The notes: generated from the sequence alone by a model not told the origin. Counted from the stretch's first letter, positions 23,602 to 32,787 are shown. The stretch is 64,000 nucleotides of DNA from Oscillospiraceae bacterium (GCA_017461445.1 JAFTXW010000016.1:1-64000), one strand, 5' to 3'. Numbers and translations are program-made.

Positions 23602-24114
23602 TCAAAGAAACAAAATGGTCAGTGCTGCCCCGGCGCAGAGGGCCAGCGTCTGGTAGCTGCGCAGTCGGGCATCCCGGCCCTTTTCCAGTACATCCAACGC
23701 CCGGCGGCAGGCCTCCTCCGCCCCTTCCAACCCCTTCAACTGGCCCGGGAGGTCAAACTGCCCAAGGGTCTGTCCCAGCTGGCGGCAGACTGCCCGGCTG
23801 CTTTTGGGCAGCTCCGGCACTTGCGCCAGGGCTGCCGCCATGCAGCTGGGTGCGTCCGGTGCCGCCTGAAATTCCAGCTCCCGGGCAAGGCCCTGAAGCA
23901 AAGCCCGCAGAGGCCCGCCCGCTAACTTCGCCGCATTCCGGCAAAGCTGGGGCAGCGGTGTCAGGCGGTATTGGAGCTCGCACTCCATAAAACTGATGAC
24001 CTTCAAAAGCTGCCGCAGCAGCCCCTCCTCCCGGCGGTGTGCCGCCGCCAGGGAAAAGCCAAAGGCCCCGCAGCCCGCCATCACCAGTACCGCACCGATC
24101 CATTTCAGTTCCAT
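23602..24114 (-). CDS. spoIIIAB: Stage III sporulation protein AB
   Basis: A 170-residue protein related to GspF-type platform proteins. An N-terminal helix (WIGAVLVMAGCGAFGFSLA) is followed by a helical cytoplasmic domain with LLKVISFMECELQYRLTPLP, and a C-terminal hydrophobic segment ends the protein. It overlaps spoIIIAA by ten bases. Confidence 0.92.
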   Translation of the reverse strand: MELKWIGAVLVMAGCGAFGFSLAAAHRREEGLLRQLLKVISFMECELQYRLTPLPQLCRNAAKLAGGPLRALLQGLARELEFQAAPDAPSCMAAALAQVPELPKSSRAVCRQLGQTLGQFDLPGQLKGLEGAEEACRRALDVLEKGRDARLRSYQTLALCAGAALTILFL

Positions 24115-24935
24115 TCCCCCACCCTTTCCCCGTAAAATGACTGATCCTTCCGCAGGATCAAAACGGTATCAAACACCTTGTTTTCCCAAAGAGGCCTGTA
24201 CACCGGGCGGCTCCGAAGATCCGCCAAACCGGAGGCATGAGCGGTTGCCAGCAGATCCACACCGCAGCCCACCGCCTGTACCAAAGCCACACAGTCCTCC
24301 CGGGCGGTGATCTCGTCCACCGCGATCCACCCCGGGGCCATGGTACGAAGTGCCATATCGATCCCCTGGGGCTTTGGGCACCCGGTGAGGATGTCCGTCC
24401 TTATACCTCGGTCAAAGCCCTCTGGGAACAGCTCTCCCCGCTCGTCGATCACCGCCACCGGGCGGCTTTCGGCGCACCGGCGGATCAAGTCCCGAAGCAA
24501 AGTCGTCTTCCCCCAGCCCGGAGCCCCCAGAATCAGGATGGAGCCAGCAGGCTCTACCCTCTTTGCAACGCCAGGATGATCCCGTGCCACCCGGATGCAG
24601 AGGGAGTGGATTTCCCGCAGTCCCGTGACTGCTCCTCCCTGGCAGACCACCTCGCCACACAGGCCGATCCGGTGCCCGCCTGGGGCGGTTATGTAGCCCT
24701 TCGCCGCAGTAGCTGCCGACCAGGGGGAATATCGGCTTGCCCCATTGACGCAGAAGCTGATATCCTCCCGGCTTACCCTTCGTTTCAGCCAGTGGCTTTT
24801 TCCGCCCAATACAAGCTCCGGCGGGCTGTTCATCCGCAGGCGGATCTCCCGCAGGCTGTCCTTTCCGAGGGCATCCACCTCCCGGCGGAGCCATTGGGGT
24901 AGGATCGACAGCAGCTCGCTCCACGCACACATCAT
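24105..24935 (-). CDS. spoIIIAA: Stage III sporulation protein AA (ATPase)
   Basis: A 276-residue secretion-type ATPase that powers the SpoIIIA-SpoIIQ channel. Walker A is GAPGWGKTT (137-145), with the Walker B region VAVIDERGEL near 160-169 and an arginine-rich C-lobe. Several ATG/GTG codons cluster at the start; the ATG at 24935 is eight bases from AGGAG and is preferred. First gene of the eight-gene, tightly overlapping spoIIIA operon, known in Bacillus to be SigE-dependent; I could not place its promoter. Confidence 0.94.
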   Translation of the reverse strand: MMCAWSELLSILPQWLRREVDALGKDSLREIRLRMNSPPELVLGGKSHWLKRRVSREDISFCVNGASRYSPWSAATAAKGYITAPGGHRIGLCGEVVCQGGAVTGLREIHSLCIRVARDHPGVAKRVEPAGSILILGAPGWGKTTLLRDLIRRCAESRPVAVIDERGELFPEGFDRGIRTDILTGCPKPQGIDMALRTMAPGWIAVDEITAREDCVALVQAVGCGVDLLATAHASGLADLRSRPVYRPLWENKVFDTVLILRKDQSFYGERVGEWN

Positions 24936-24960
24936 TTGCATCACTCCTGAGAAAGACTAT

Positions 24961-24991
24961 GCGCCCGGATGCTTCGGTAGCACCCGGGCGC
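24961..24991 (-). terminator. Terminator of coaX
   Basis: A 13-bp stem with one mismatch (GCGCCCGGATGCT / AGCACCCGGGCGC) and a 5-base loop, followed leftward by a T-rich run. It separates coaX from the spoIIIA operon; the spoIIIA promoter must lie in or next to it. Confidence 0.8.
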
Positions 24992-25002
24992 AGAAAACTT
25001 TC

Positions 25003-25770
25003 TTATCGCTTATTCTTTTTGTAGAGGATGTTCAGACCCTTCAGCAGCAGATCCTTTTCCAGAATGATCTCCCGCTTGCAAAGGGGTGTAATAAACTGGG
25101 CCATGCCGCCGGTGGCAATGAGGGTAGACTGGTGCCCCAGCTCCTCCTCGATCCGTTCCACCAGTCCGTCGATCATGGCGGCGGTGCCGTACATCATGCC
25201 GCTGCGCATACAGTCAACGGTGTTCTTGCCGATCACATTTTTGGGCTTATCCAGGCTGATGCCCGGCAGCTGGGCCGCGCGGCTGGTCAGGGCATCCAGA
25301 GACACCCGAACGCCGGGGAAGATAACACCGCCCATATAGAGATTCTCCGGCTCCACAACCTCGATGGTGGTAGCAGTGCCAAGATCCATCAAAATCATCG
25401 GAGCCTTATACTCCGCCAGAGCCGCCACAGCGATAACGATGCGGTCGCTGCCCACCTGACTGGGCACATCCATGTGAATGTTCAGTCCGGTTTTCAGGCC
25501 GGGGCCAACCACCAGGGGCTGCTTGCCGATGACCTTGATCACGCCGGTACGGACGGAGTTGAACACAGGGGGCACCACGGAGGAAATGATGCAGTCGTCA
25601 ATATCCGACACATGGACGCCGTAGGCCTCCATCATATTTTTGATCTCCACGCCGTACTGGTCGGAGGTACGGGTGCGGTCCGTTGCAATACGGGCCTTGA
25701 ATTTAATTTCGTCATTCTCAAAACAGCCGATCACCAGATTGGTGTTGCCGATATCGATAGCCAGAAGCAT
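25003..25770 (-). CDS. coaX: Type III pantothenate kinase
   Basis: Catalyses the first step of CoA synthesis, phosphorylating pantothenate. The 255-residue ASKHA-fold enzyme shows DIGNTN at 6-11, GSDRIVIAVAAL and DLGTATTIEVVE, then GGVIFPGVRVSLDAL and ATGGMAQF. The AAGGAG site is seven bases from the ATG at 25770. It lies back to back with coaBC, which catalyses the next steps of the pathway. Confidence 0.96.
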   Translation of the reverse strand: MLLAIDIGNTNLVIGCFENDEIKFKARIATDRTRTSDQYGVEIKNMMEAYGVHVSDIDDCIISSVVPPVFNSVRTGVIKVIGKQPLVVGPGLKTGLNIHMDVPSQVGSDRIVIAVAALAEYKAPMILMDLGTATTIEVVEPENLYMGGVIFPGVRVSLDALTSRAAQLPGISLDKPKNVIGKNTVDCMRSGMMYGTAAMIDGLVERIEEELGHQSTLIATGGMAQFITPLCKREIILEKDLLLKGLNILYKKNKR

Positions 25771-25812
25771 ATTTTTTCTCCTTAACGGTAATACGGCAAA
25801 AGCCGCAGGTTT

Positions 25813-25841
25813 ATTATAGCAACCGGGGGTATAAATTACAA
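25813..25841 (-). promoter_or_regulatory. Promoter of coaX
   Basis: Leftward TTGTAA (25836-25841), 17 bases, TATAAT (25813-25818). Confidence 0.72.
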
Positions 25842-25854
25842 GTTTTTTGCGGTC

Positions 25855-25883
25855 TTTACAGGAAACAAATTTACGGCTATAAT
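25855..25883 (+). promoter_or_regulatory. Promoter of coaBC
   Basis: TTTACA (25855-25860), 17 bases, TATAAT (25878-25883). It lies 14 bases from the -35 of the divergent coaX promoter, so both may be controlled together. Confidence 0.75.
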
Positions 25884-25914
25884 AAAAGCAGATTTTGAAA
25901 CAGGAGGCATTTTT

Positions 25915-27102
25915 ATGCTGAAAGGAAAAACCGTCCTTCTGGGCGTTACCGGCGGGATCGCCGCATATAAGGCCGCCGCGCTGGCGTCCGCGCTGGTGAA
26001 GCAGCACGCCATTGTGGAGGTGGTCATGACCGCCAATGCCGCCAAATTTGTTACGCCCTTGACCTTCGAGCAGCTCACAGGACGGCGTACCATGGTGGAT
26101 ACCTTCGACCGCAATTTCAGCCATCAGGTGGAGCACATCTCCCTGGCCCAGCGGACGGACCTGGTCATCATCGCCCCTGCCACCGCCAATGTCTGCGCGA
26201 AGCTGGCCCACGGTCTGGCGGACGATATGCTGACCACTACCACCCTCGCCTGCCGCTGCCCCAAGCTGATCGCCCCGGCCATGAATACCAATATGTACGA
26301 AAATCCCGTGACTCAGGACAATCTTGAAATTTTGCGGAAATACGGCTGGGAGGTCATCGAGCCTGCCAGCGGCCGTCTGGCCTGCGGCGCGGTGGGCAAG
26401 GGCAAGATGCCGGAGCCTGAGGATCTGCTCCAGCACATCCTGCGCCACCTGGCCCTCCCCCATGATCTGGCGGGTAAGCATGTTCTGGTCACCGCAGGCC
26501 CCACCCAGGAAGCCCTGGACCCCGTCCGCTACCTGACCAACCATTCCACGGGCAAGATGGGCTACGCCATCGCCAAAATGGCCATGCTCCGAGGTGCCGA
26601 AGTCACTCTGGTGACCGGCCCCACCGCAATCACGCCCCCGCCCTTTGTGAAGGTGGTGGATGTGGTGTCCGCACAGGATATGTTTGAGGCCGTTGCCGCC
26701 GGGGCATCCGATGCAGATATCATCATCAAGGCCGCCGCTGTGGCTGATTACACCCCGGCAGACTACGCCGACAACAAGATCAAAAAGAAGGACGGCGACA
26801 TGGCCATCCCCCTGAAGCGCACCCAGGATATTCTCAAATACCTGGGCGAAACCCGCAAACCCGGCCAGGTCATCTGCGGCTTCTCCATGGAGACCCAGGA
26901 CATGCTGGAAAACAGCCGGGCCAAGCTGACGAAAAAGAACGTTGACATGATCTGCGCCAATAACCTGAAGCAGGCCGGTGCGGGTTTTGGCGTGGATACC
27001 AATGTGATCACCATGATCACGAAGGCCGATATCACCGAGCTGCCTCTGCTGTCCAAGGAGCAGGCGGCGAATGCGATTTTGGATAAGTGCCTGACATTAT
27101 AA
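25915..27102 (+). CDS. coaBC: Bifunctional CoaBC (phosphopantothenoylcysteine synthase/decarboxylase)
   Basis: Joins cysteine to 4'-phosphopantothenate and decarboxylates the product to 4'-phosphopantetheine. The N-terminal flavin-dependent CoaC half (1-180) has the catalytic His in SHQVEHISL, the PAMNTNMY motif and the active Cys in GRLACGAVG. The C-terminal CoaB half has VTAGPTQEALDPVR and the NHSTGKMGYAIA loop, with KIKKKDG. The 395-residue length is normal. Start follows CAGGAGGC. Confidence 0.97.
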   Translation: MLKGKTVLLGVTGGIAAYKAAALASALVKQHAIVEVVMTANAAKFVTPLTFEQLTGRRTMVDTFDRNFSHQVEHISLAQRTDLVIIAPATANVCAKLAHGLADDMLTTTTLACRCPKLIAPAMNTNMYENPVTQDNLEILRKYGWEVIEPASGRLACGAVGKGKMPEPEDLLQHILRHLALPHDLAGKHVLVTAGPTQEALDPVRYLTNHSTGKMGYAIAKMAMLRGAEVTLVTGPTAITPPPFVKVVDVVSAQDMFEAVAAGASDADIIIKAAAVADYTPADYADNKIKKKDGDMAIPLKRTQDILKYLGETRKPGQVICGFSMETQDMLENSRAKLTKKNVDMICANNLKQAGAGFGVDTNVITMITKADITELPLLSKEQAANAILDKCLTL

Positions 27103-27114
27103 GGAGAAACCAAA

Positions 27115-27630
27115 ATGCTCAATATCTACTACAGCCAAATGCTGCTCTTTATCAGCCTTTCCTGGCTTCTGGTTCGGGGACTGGTTTTTGCCAAAACAAA
27201 GCAATTCCGCTGGACGCGGGAGTTGCAATTGATCCTGGTCTATATCTGTATGATCGTTGTGGCCCGGTTTACCTTCTTCCCCTTCTCCAAGGTAAACGGG
27301 CAGATTCAGCCGCTGGTTTTCAACATCGCCAACGCCTTCCCCTTCCGCATCAATCTGCTGCCCTTTGTGTATCTCTTTGATTATCCCGTATTCCGGGAGG
27401 CTCTGCTGAACCTGATCGGCAATACCACCATGTTTATCCCCATTGGCATCGTCTGGCCCGTTGTCTTCAAGCAGTTGGATAGCCACAAGAAAATCATTGC
27501 CGCCGGTGTGGGCTTCTCCCTGTGCATCGAGATTTTACAGCTCCCCTTCTATGACCGGGTGTCAGATATCGATGATCTGATTCTCAATTCTCTGGGTTAT
27601 TTGATGGGTATGGGATTTATTTGTTGGTAA
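27115..27630 (+). CDS. VanZ-like membrane protein
   Basis: A 171-residue protein with about four or five hydrophobic helices and the VanZ-family core. ARFTFFPF, the INLLPFVY segment and GNTTMFIPIGIVWPVVF are followed by GFSLCIEILQL and the acidic SDIDDLILNSLGYLMG. VanZ proteins give low-level teicoplanin resistance in enterococci, but most relatives have no known role. It follows coaBC by 12 bases and ends at a strong terminator. Confidence 0.88.
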   Translation: MLNIYYSQMLLFISLSWLLVRGLVFAKTKQFRWTRELQLILVYICMIVVARFTFFPFSKVNGQIQPLVFNIANAFPFRINLLPFVYLFDYPVFREALLNLIGNTTMFIPIGIVWPVVFKQLDSHKKIIAAGVGFSLCIEILQLPFYDRVSDIDDLILNSLGYLMGMGFICW

Positions 27631-27667
27631 AGCTCTTGAAGCGTAAGTTGACCCGCGCATAATAGAT

Positions 27668-27704
27668 AAGCGTCCGTATGGCCGATACAGTCATACGGAC
27701 GCTT
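27668..27704 (+). terminator. Intrinsic terminator after the vanZ-like gene
   Basis: A 13-bp perfect stem (AAGCGTCCGTATG / CATACGGACGCTT) with an 11-base loop followed by TATTTTG. The A-rich side may also serve the convergent ftsK transcript. Confidence 0.88.
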
Positions 27705-27728
27705 TATTTTGTGGCTGTTCTTTGATTA

Positions 27729-30497
27729 TCAGTCGATTTCCTCCGGAACACCGTCGAAGTCTTCCAGATCATCAAAGTCCATTTGCTGATTTCCGCCCTT
27801 CATGGTGGCCCATTGCTCCTTGGTAATGAGGATGGAGCGGGGCTTGCTGCCCTGGAAGGGGCCTACGATGCCCTTTTCCTCCATCTCATCCACGATTCGG
27901 GCAGCCCGGGCGTAGCCCAACTTTAAACGCCGCTGGAGCATGGACACGGACGCCTGTCCCGTTTCTAGGATCACATCCACGGCAGCGGGAAGCATCTCGT
28001 CGCCGTCCAGTTCCTCGTCGGAGGGTTCCGGGTCTGCGGCGGTGGGGGTCTTCTTGCCAGCCTGTGCGGCAGATTTTTCGATTTCCTTCAAAACCTCGTC
28101 GTCGTAGCTGGCAATATATTTTTCCTTGACGTAGCCCGCCACGGCCTCCACCTCGCTGTCGGTGACGAAGCAGCCCTGAACACGCAGGGGCTTGCCGCTG
28201 CCGATGGGGGCATACAGCATATCGCCCTTGCCCACCAGCTTTTCCGCACCCATGGTATCCAGAATAATGCGGGATTCCATGGCGGAGGCCACGGAGAAGG
28301 CAATGCGGGAGGGAATGTTTGCCTTCATCAGGCCGGTAATGACATCCGCGGAAGGACGCTGAGTGGCGATGATCAGGTGCATACCCGCGGCACGGCCCAT
28401 CTGGGCAATGCGGCAGATAGAATCCTCCACTTCTTTGGCAGCGACCATCATCAGGTCCGCCAGCTCGTCGATAATAATGACCACCTGGGGCAGCTTCTGC
28501 CCATCCTCCTCGGCGGTGACGATGGAATTATAGGATTCCAGATCTCGGACACCCATGTCGGACATCATCTTATACCGGCGCATCATTTCCGTGACCGCCC
28601 ACTGCAGGCTGCCCGCCGCCTTCTTGGGATCGGTGACAACGGGGATCAGCAGATGGGGAATGCCGTTATAAATGCCAAGCTCGACCATCTTGGGGTCCAC
28701 CATGATGAGCTTCACATCCTCAGGGCTGGCCTTGTACAAAAGGCTGATAATGATGGAGTTCATGCAGACAGACTTACCGGAGCCGGTGGTACCGGCGATC
28801 AGCATATGGGGCATCTTGCCGATGTTGCCCACGATGCAGTTGCCCTCGATGCTCTTGCCCACAGCAAAGGAGGATTTGGCTTTGGCGGAAGCGAACACAT
28901 CGGAATCGATGACCTCCCGCAGAGAAACGGTAGTCACTGCCCGGTTGGGCACCTCAATGCCCACAATAGAGATTTTCCCCGGCACTGCGGCAATACGGAC
29001 ACCGGACGCGCCCAAACTCAAGGCGATATCATCGGCACAGCCCGTCAGCTTGTTCAGCCGCACGCCCTTGTCCAGCTCCACCTCATACCGGGTAACACTG
29101 GGGCCACGGGTCACGTTGGTGATGTGGGCGTCGATCTTGAAGCTTTGGAGCGTTTCGTTCAGGCGGCGGGAATTTTCCCGCATTTCCTCGGTGCCGTCGG
29201 CACCGCCTCTGGGGGGCCGCTTTAAAAGGTCGATGGGTGGGAAGCAGTACATGGGCTTCTGGATCACCTGGGCATCGGCAATCTCCTGGGCCACCTGTGC
29301 CGCCGCTACAGCAGCCTCCTTGGAGCTGACCTTGCCGGATTTGGCTTCCGGCTGCTTGGTCTCTTTTTCTTTTTGGGGTGCGGGCTGAGCCTTTTGGGGA
29401 GCAGGCTCCGCATTCAGTTCCAGCTCGGGCATGGTTTTGGGGATAGCTTCCATCTCGTCGGCCTCCACCACAACGGGCCGCACAACAGGAATGATGGTCC
29501 GGGGTTTCTCCTCCACATACTCCCCTGCCGCCGCCACTGGCGCGCCGATATCCAGATCAATGGTGCTCATAACACCCGCCGCATTGGCAGGCGTACCGCC
29601 GGACACAGGCTCCTCCGCAGGCTTCTGGGGTGCTGCCGGCTGGGGCGCGGCTTTGGGCTTCTGCTTCTTGGCAGCAGGCTGGGGCAATCCCTCAGGCTCC
29701 TGGTAGTTCCTGGCTTCCTCCATACGCTGGCGGTGCTGACGCTTGCGCTCGATCTGCTTATTGGCAATGTGATTCACCACCACGGCGGCGGGCTCTACAT
29801 AGTCCTCTTCTTCGTCTTCCTCCCAGTCGTCCCGGGGACGGTTGGCAATGGCCCGGATCAGGCTGGGGATGGTGATCTGCATGGCACCCAGCAGCGTAAT
29901 GATGGCAAACAAAATCAGCACGATATAGGACATCCAGCTGCCGCAGGCCCAACGGATCAGCATGGCAATGCCGCCGCAGATCACACCGCCGGAGCGGCCG
30001 TCGATGCCGCTGGTGTAAAGGTCCGCGATCAGGGCAAAGCCCTCAGCCATGCCCTGGGTCTGGACCGTCAGATGGAAAATGCAGCCGCAGATCAGTACGA
30101 AAGACACCGCGCAGATGCTGCGCATTTTCACAGCCGTCTTGCGGCTGAAGGTATGGATCACAAACAAAAACAGCAGCGCGGGGATGGCAAAATAAAAGCC
30201 CACCTGACCGATAAGTCCCAGGATCACGTACTTGAACACAACCGTCAGTGCTCCCTCGGGAGCCGCCGCCATAACTATAAAGAAAACAAACAGCGCGATG
30301 CTGACAATAGCAACGATGGCGTTGACCGGAAGGGACGGCTTATCGTATTCCGTTTTGACGGTAGGCGTCTTTTTGCTGGACGTGGATTTTTTCGGCGCGG
30401 ATTTGGAAGCGGAGCCGCCGGATTTGGCTCCCGTGTTCTTTTTCTTTGCTTCGGAGACCGCTTTATCCGCCCGGCTGGGCGTATTTTTCTGGGCCAT
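27729..30497 (-). CDS. ftsK: DNA translocase FtsK/SpoIIIE
   Basis: A 922-residue septal DNA pump. Four N-terminal membrane helices lie within about residues 55-215, followed by a long Pro/Ala/Glu-rich linker (about 230-400). The RecA-like motor has Walker A AGTTGSGKSV and Walker B VVIIIDELADLMM. The C-terminal winged-helix gamma domain that reads KOPS/SRS sequences ends with YARAARIVDEMEEKGIVGP. In spore-formers this protein also pumps the chromosome into the forespore. A GGAGG site precedes the ATG at 30497. Confidence 0.96.
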   Translation of the reverse strand: MAQKNTPSRADKAVSEAKKKNTGAKSGGSASKSAPKKSTSSKKTPTVKTEYDKPSLPVNAIVAIVSIALFVFFIVMAAAPEGALTVVFKYVILGLIGQVGFYFAIPALLFLFVIHTFSRKTAVKMRSICAVSFVLICGCIFHLTVQTQGMAEGFALIADLYTSGIDGRSGGVICGGIAMLIRWACGSWMSYIVLILFAIITLLGAMQITIPSLIRAIANRPRDDWEEDEEEDYVEPAAVVVNHIANKQIERKRQHRQRMEEARNYQEPEGLPQPAAKKQKPKAAPQPAAPQKPAEEPVSGGTPANAAGVMSTIDLDIGAPVAAAGEYVEEKPRTIIPVVRPVVVEADEMEAIPKTMPELELNAEPAPQKAQPAPQKEKETKQPEAKSGKVSSKEAAVAAAQVAQEIADAQVIQKPMYCFPPIDLLKRPPRGGADGTEEMRENSRRLNETLQSFKIDAHITNVTRGPSVTRYEVELDKGVRLNKLTGCADDIALSLGASGVRIAAVPGKISIVGIEVPNRAVTTVSLREVIDSDVFASAKAKSSFAVGKSIEGNCIVGNIGKMPHMLIAGTTGSGKSVCMNSIIISLLYKASPEDVKLIMVDPKMVELGIYNGIPHLLIPVVTDPKKAAGSLQWAVTEMMRRYKMMSDMGVRDLESYNSIVTAEEDGQKLPQVVIIIDELADLMMVAAKEVEDSICRIAQMGRAAGMHLIIATQRPSADVITGLMKANIPSRIAFSVASAMESRIILDTMGAEKLVGKGDMLYAPIGSGKPLRVQGCFVTDSEVEAVAGYVKEKYIASYDDEVLKEIEKSAAQAGKKTPTAADPEPSDEELDGDEMLPAAVDVILETGQASVSMLQRRLKLGYARAARIVDEMEEKGIVGPFQGSKPRSILITKEQWATMKGGNQQMDFDDLEDFDGVPEEID

Positions 30498-30507
30498 AAG
30501 TACCTCC

Positions 30508-31344
30508 TTAAGCCATGAGATTCAGAATAAAGGTGAACAGGGCCAGTCCCCAGCAGTAGTAGCCGAAGAGGGCAAAGCCGCCGTTCTGGGCAAGACTGCG
30601 CATCAGCTTGACGCCCAGGGTGACACCGCCGAAGGCCGCCGCGGCAGAAACGATGCATTGCAAAACACCCATAAGGGTCAATCCGCCGATGCCCCCGGAA
30701 ATCAGAGCCATAATGTCGAAAACGATCAGCCCCACATGGATGCCCAGGCTCATAAGCAGGGACATATTCACCGCATAGCCGCGCTCAACGCCGCAGACGG
30801 AGCCGACAGACACGGACACGCCCATGGCAGACATGCCGGGCAAAACGGACAGTCCACCGCCCAGACCCATCAGAATGCCCTCTACCCGGGACAGGCTGCG
30901 GGAATCCTTATTGCTGCCGGGCAGGAACTGGGGTATGTACAGGATCAGGCCGTTGACGAACAGGAAGCAAGCCACCAAAATCAGGCTGCTGCCCAGGCTC
31001 CGGGCCTTTTCATAGAAGAAAAAGCTGAGAATCACCGGCACCAGCATGGTCTTCCACAGGCTCATGTCCATTAGGCTCTTGGTATCCAAGGGGCGTCTTC
31101 TTTTCTTCTTGGGCACCCTGGAGAGACTTTTCGCCCGCATCAGCTTCACGATGTGGGTCTGACAGGCAAAGTAAACCGCCGCCAAGGATGCCACATGCAC
31201 CAGCAGCCGCAGCAGCGCAGGCTCGCCGGCAACGCCGAATAACTTCATCATCAGAAGCCTGTGGGCCTGGGCAGAAACGGGCAGCATCTCCGTTAGTCCT
31301 GAAATAAATCCATATAAAATACTCTCGAGCCAGCTGAGTGTCAT
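30508..31344 (-). CDS. Divergent UppP/BacA-like undecaprenyl pyrophosphatase family protein
   Basis: A 278-residue polytopic protein with about seven helices. The first family motif is present as GLTEMLPVSAQAH (16-28), close to the usual G(I/L)TEFLPVSSxxH. The second motif reads PGMSAMG where active enzymes have PGxSRSG, so two catalytic-region residues are changed. It may still recycle carrier lipid or may have a changed role. The ATG at 31344 follows GGAGGG; it lies between ftsK and tepA in a leftward run. Confidence 0.75.
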   Translation of the reverse strand: MTLSWLESILYGFISGLTEMLPVSAQAHRLLMMKLFGVAGEPALLRLLVHVASLAAVYFACQTHIVKLMRAKSLSRVPKKKRRRPLDTKSLMDMSLWKTMLVPVILSFFFYEKARSLGSSLILVACFLFVNGLILYIPQFLPGSNKDSRSLSRVEGILMGLGGGLSVLPGMSAMGVSVSVGSVCGVERGYAVNMSLLMSLGIHVGLIVFDIMALISGGIGGLTLMGVLQCIVSAAAAFGGVTLGVKLMRSLAQNGGFALFGYYCWGLALFTFILNLMA

Positions 31345-31447
31345 GCCCGACCCTCCCATTACATAGTTTTACAACTTATTGTACCACGTATTCCGTGGAA
31401 TTTCCAGTCCTATTTTTTGATTTTGAACTTTTGTGTGATAAAATTCA

Positions 31448-31520
31448 AAATGCAGGGTGTAAAATGCAAACTTAAGGACATTCCCGCATTTTGCATTCCG
31501 CACTCTGCATTCCGCATTTT
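31448..31520. repeat. Short clustered repeats (TGCATTCCGCA / AAAATGC units)
   Basis: The spacer between the UppP-like gene and tepA holds repeated 10-12-base words: AAAATGCA twice on the left and GCATTTTGCATTCCGCA followed by TGCATTCCGCATTTT on the right. The left and right groups are partly complementary and could pair as an imperfect stem that would end transcripts of tepA. It is not a CRISPR: units are too short and adjacent. Confidence 0.55.
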
Positions 31521-31521
31521 A

Positions 31522-32211
31522 TTATTTGCTCCCCTTCTGCTTATCGATCATCTTATGCAGGGCCGCCAGGGCATCATTCAGCCCGCCCAATTTGTCGATC
31601 AGGCCGGAGGAGACCGCTTCCTTGCCGTAGAGGATGGTGCCTACGTCGGTGGCCATCTCCCCTGTCGCCATCATATAGTGCTCAAAATCCTCCCGGCTGA
31701 TCTTGGAATTGGCGGTGACAAAATCTGCGATCTGCTCCTGTATTCGCTGGAAATACCGGAAGGTCTGGGGCGCGCCCACCACAAGGCCCGTCATACGGAC
31801 AGGATGCACCGTCATGCTGGCAGTTGGCGTAATGAAAGATTTTTTCGTACAGACCGCCAGAGGGATACCGATGGAGTGGCCGCCGCCTAAGACCAGCGAT
31901 ACGGTAGGCTTCTTCATCCCCGCAATCATCTCCGCGATAGCAAGGCCCGCTTCGATATCGCCGCCTACGGTGTTCAGCAGAAGCAGCAGGCCGTCGATGT
32001 CATCGCTTTCCTCGATGCCCGCCAGCAGCGGCAGCACATGCTCATATTTTGTGGTCTTCACCGTCTCCGGTGCCACCTGATGTCCCTCCACCTGACCGAT
32101 GATGGTGAGGGTATAAATATTCCCCTTGCTGGATTTGGTGATATCAGAGCCAAGCTCGATGATCTGCTCCTGCTCCTGTTTTTTCATTTCGGGATCGTTT
32201 TGAATGCTCAT
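31522..32211 (-). CDS. tepA: ClpP-class protease TepA
   Basis: A 229-residue member of the ClpP/SppA-like serine protease family. The ClpP fold is visible: LLLLLNTVGGDIEAGLAIAE, the nucleophile Ser in GGGHSIGIPLAV, and the His in SMTVHPVRM. In Bacillus, tepA lies next to the spoIIIE/ftsK gene, as here with one gene between, and its product affects protein export. The C-terminal helices match the family. Confidence 0.88.
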   Translation of the reverse strand: MSIQNDPEMKKQEQEQIIELGSDITKSSKGNIYTLTIIGQVEGHQVAPETVKTTKYEHVLPLLAGIEESDDIDGLLLLLNTVGGDIEAGLAIAEMIAGMKKPTVSLVLGGGHSIGIPLAVCTKKSFITPTASMTVHPVRMTGLVVGAPQTFRYFQRIQEQIADFVTANSKISREDFEHYMMATGEMATDVGTILYGKEAVSSGLIDKLGGLNDALAALHKMIDKQKGSK

Positions 32212-32268
32212 AGCGGTTCCTCCTGTGTTTTTTCCTAGGATAACCCGAAATCCGCCAATAATTCACCC

Positions 32269-32297
32269 TTGCATAAGCGGCAAAACTGTCGTATAAT
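32269..32297 (+). promoter_or_regulatory. Promoter of the ybaK-like gene
   Basis: TTGCAT (32269-32274), 17 bases, TATAAT (32292-32297), only 16 bases before the start codon, so the 5' leader is very short. Confidence 0.72.
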
Positions 32298-32313
32298 AGT
32301 AGCCGGTGATTTT

Positions 32314-32787
32314 ATGGCAACGAAAACAAACGCGGTCCGTCTTGTGGAGCAGGCCGGCATCCCCTGCCGGGAGAGCTTTTATGAATTTGATGAAAAGGAC
32401 TTAAACGGCAACCACGCCGCAGCCGCCATCGGTATGCCCCCGGAACAGGTGTTCAAGACCCTGGTGGCCCGCGGTGAAAAAACAGGCATCAACGTATTCT
32501 GCATCCCCGTCTGCTGCGAGCTGGATCTGAAAAAGGCCGCAAAAGCCGCCGGGGACAAGAACATGGAAATGGTGGCTGTGAAGGAGCTGCTGTCCCTCAC
32601 CGGGTACATCCGGGGCGGATGCAGCCCCGTTGGCATGAAGAAGAAATACCCCACCTTTTTTGACGAGACCTGCATTTTATGGGAGGAGATCGCCGTCTCC
32701 GCCGGGGCCCGGGGACACCAGATGATCGTTCCTCCCGAGGAACTTGCCCAGCTTGTGGGCGCAAAATTAGTGGATATTATAGTATAG
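32314..32787 (+). CDS. YbaK/EbsC-family aminoacyl-tRNA deacylase
   Basis: A 157-residue trans-editing enzyme that removes wrongly attached amino acids (Cys-tRNA-Pro in YbaK) from tRNA. The family pattern is plain: FKTLVARGEK, LDLKKAAKAAGDKNMEM, then RGGCSPVGMKKKYP with the substrate-loop Gly-Gly and the conserved Lys. The C-terminus reads AGARGHQMIVPPEEL. The ATG at 32314 has a GGTGA site only four bases away, so translation may be modest. Confidence 0.9.
   Translation: MATKTNAVRLVEQAGIPCRESFYEFDEKDLNGNHAAAAIGMPPEQVFKTLVARGEKTGINVFCIPVCCELDLKKAAKAAGDKNMEMVAVKELLSLTGYIRGGCSPVGMKKKYPTFFDETCILWEEIAVSAGARGHQMIVPPEELAQLVGAKLVDIIV

Noticed and set aside
25771-26544. Upstream extension of the coaX frame into coaBC
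   Set aside because: The pantothenate kinase fold starts at 25770 after AAGGAG; the rest is antisense of coaBC.
31448-31520. CRISPR-like repeats
   Set aside because: Units are only 10-12 bases and adjacent, with no unique spacers and no cas genes.
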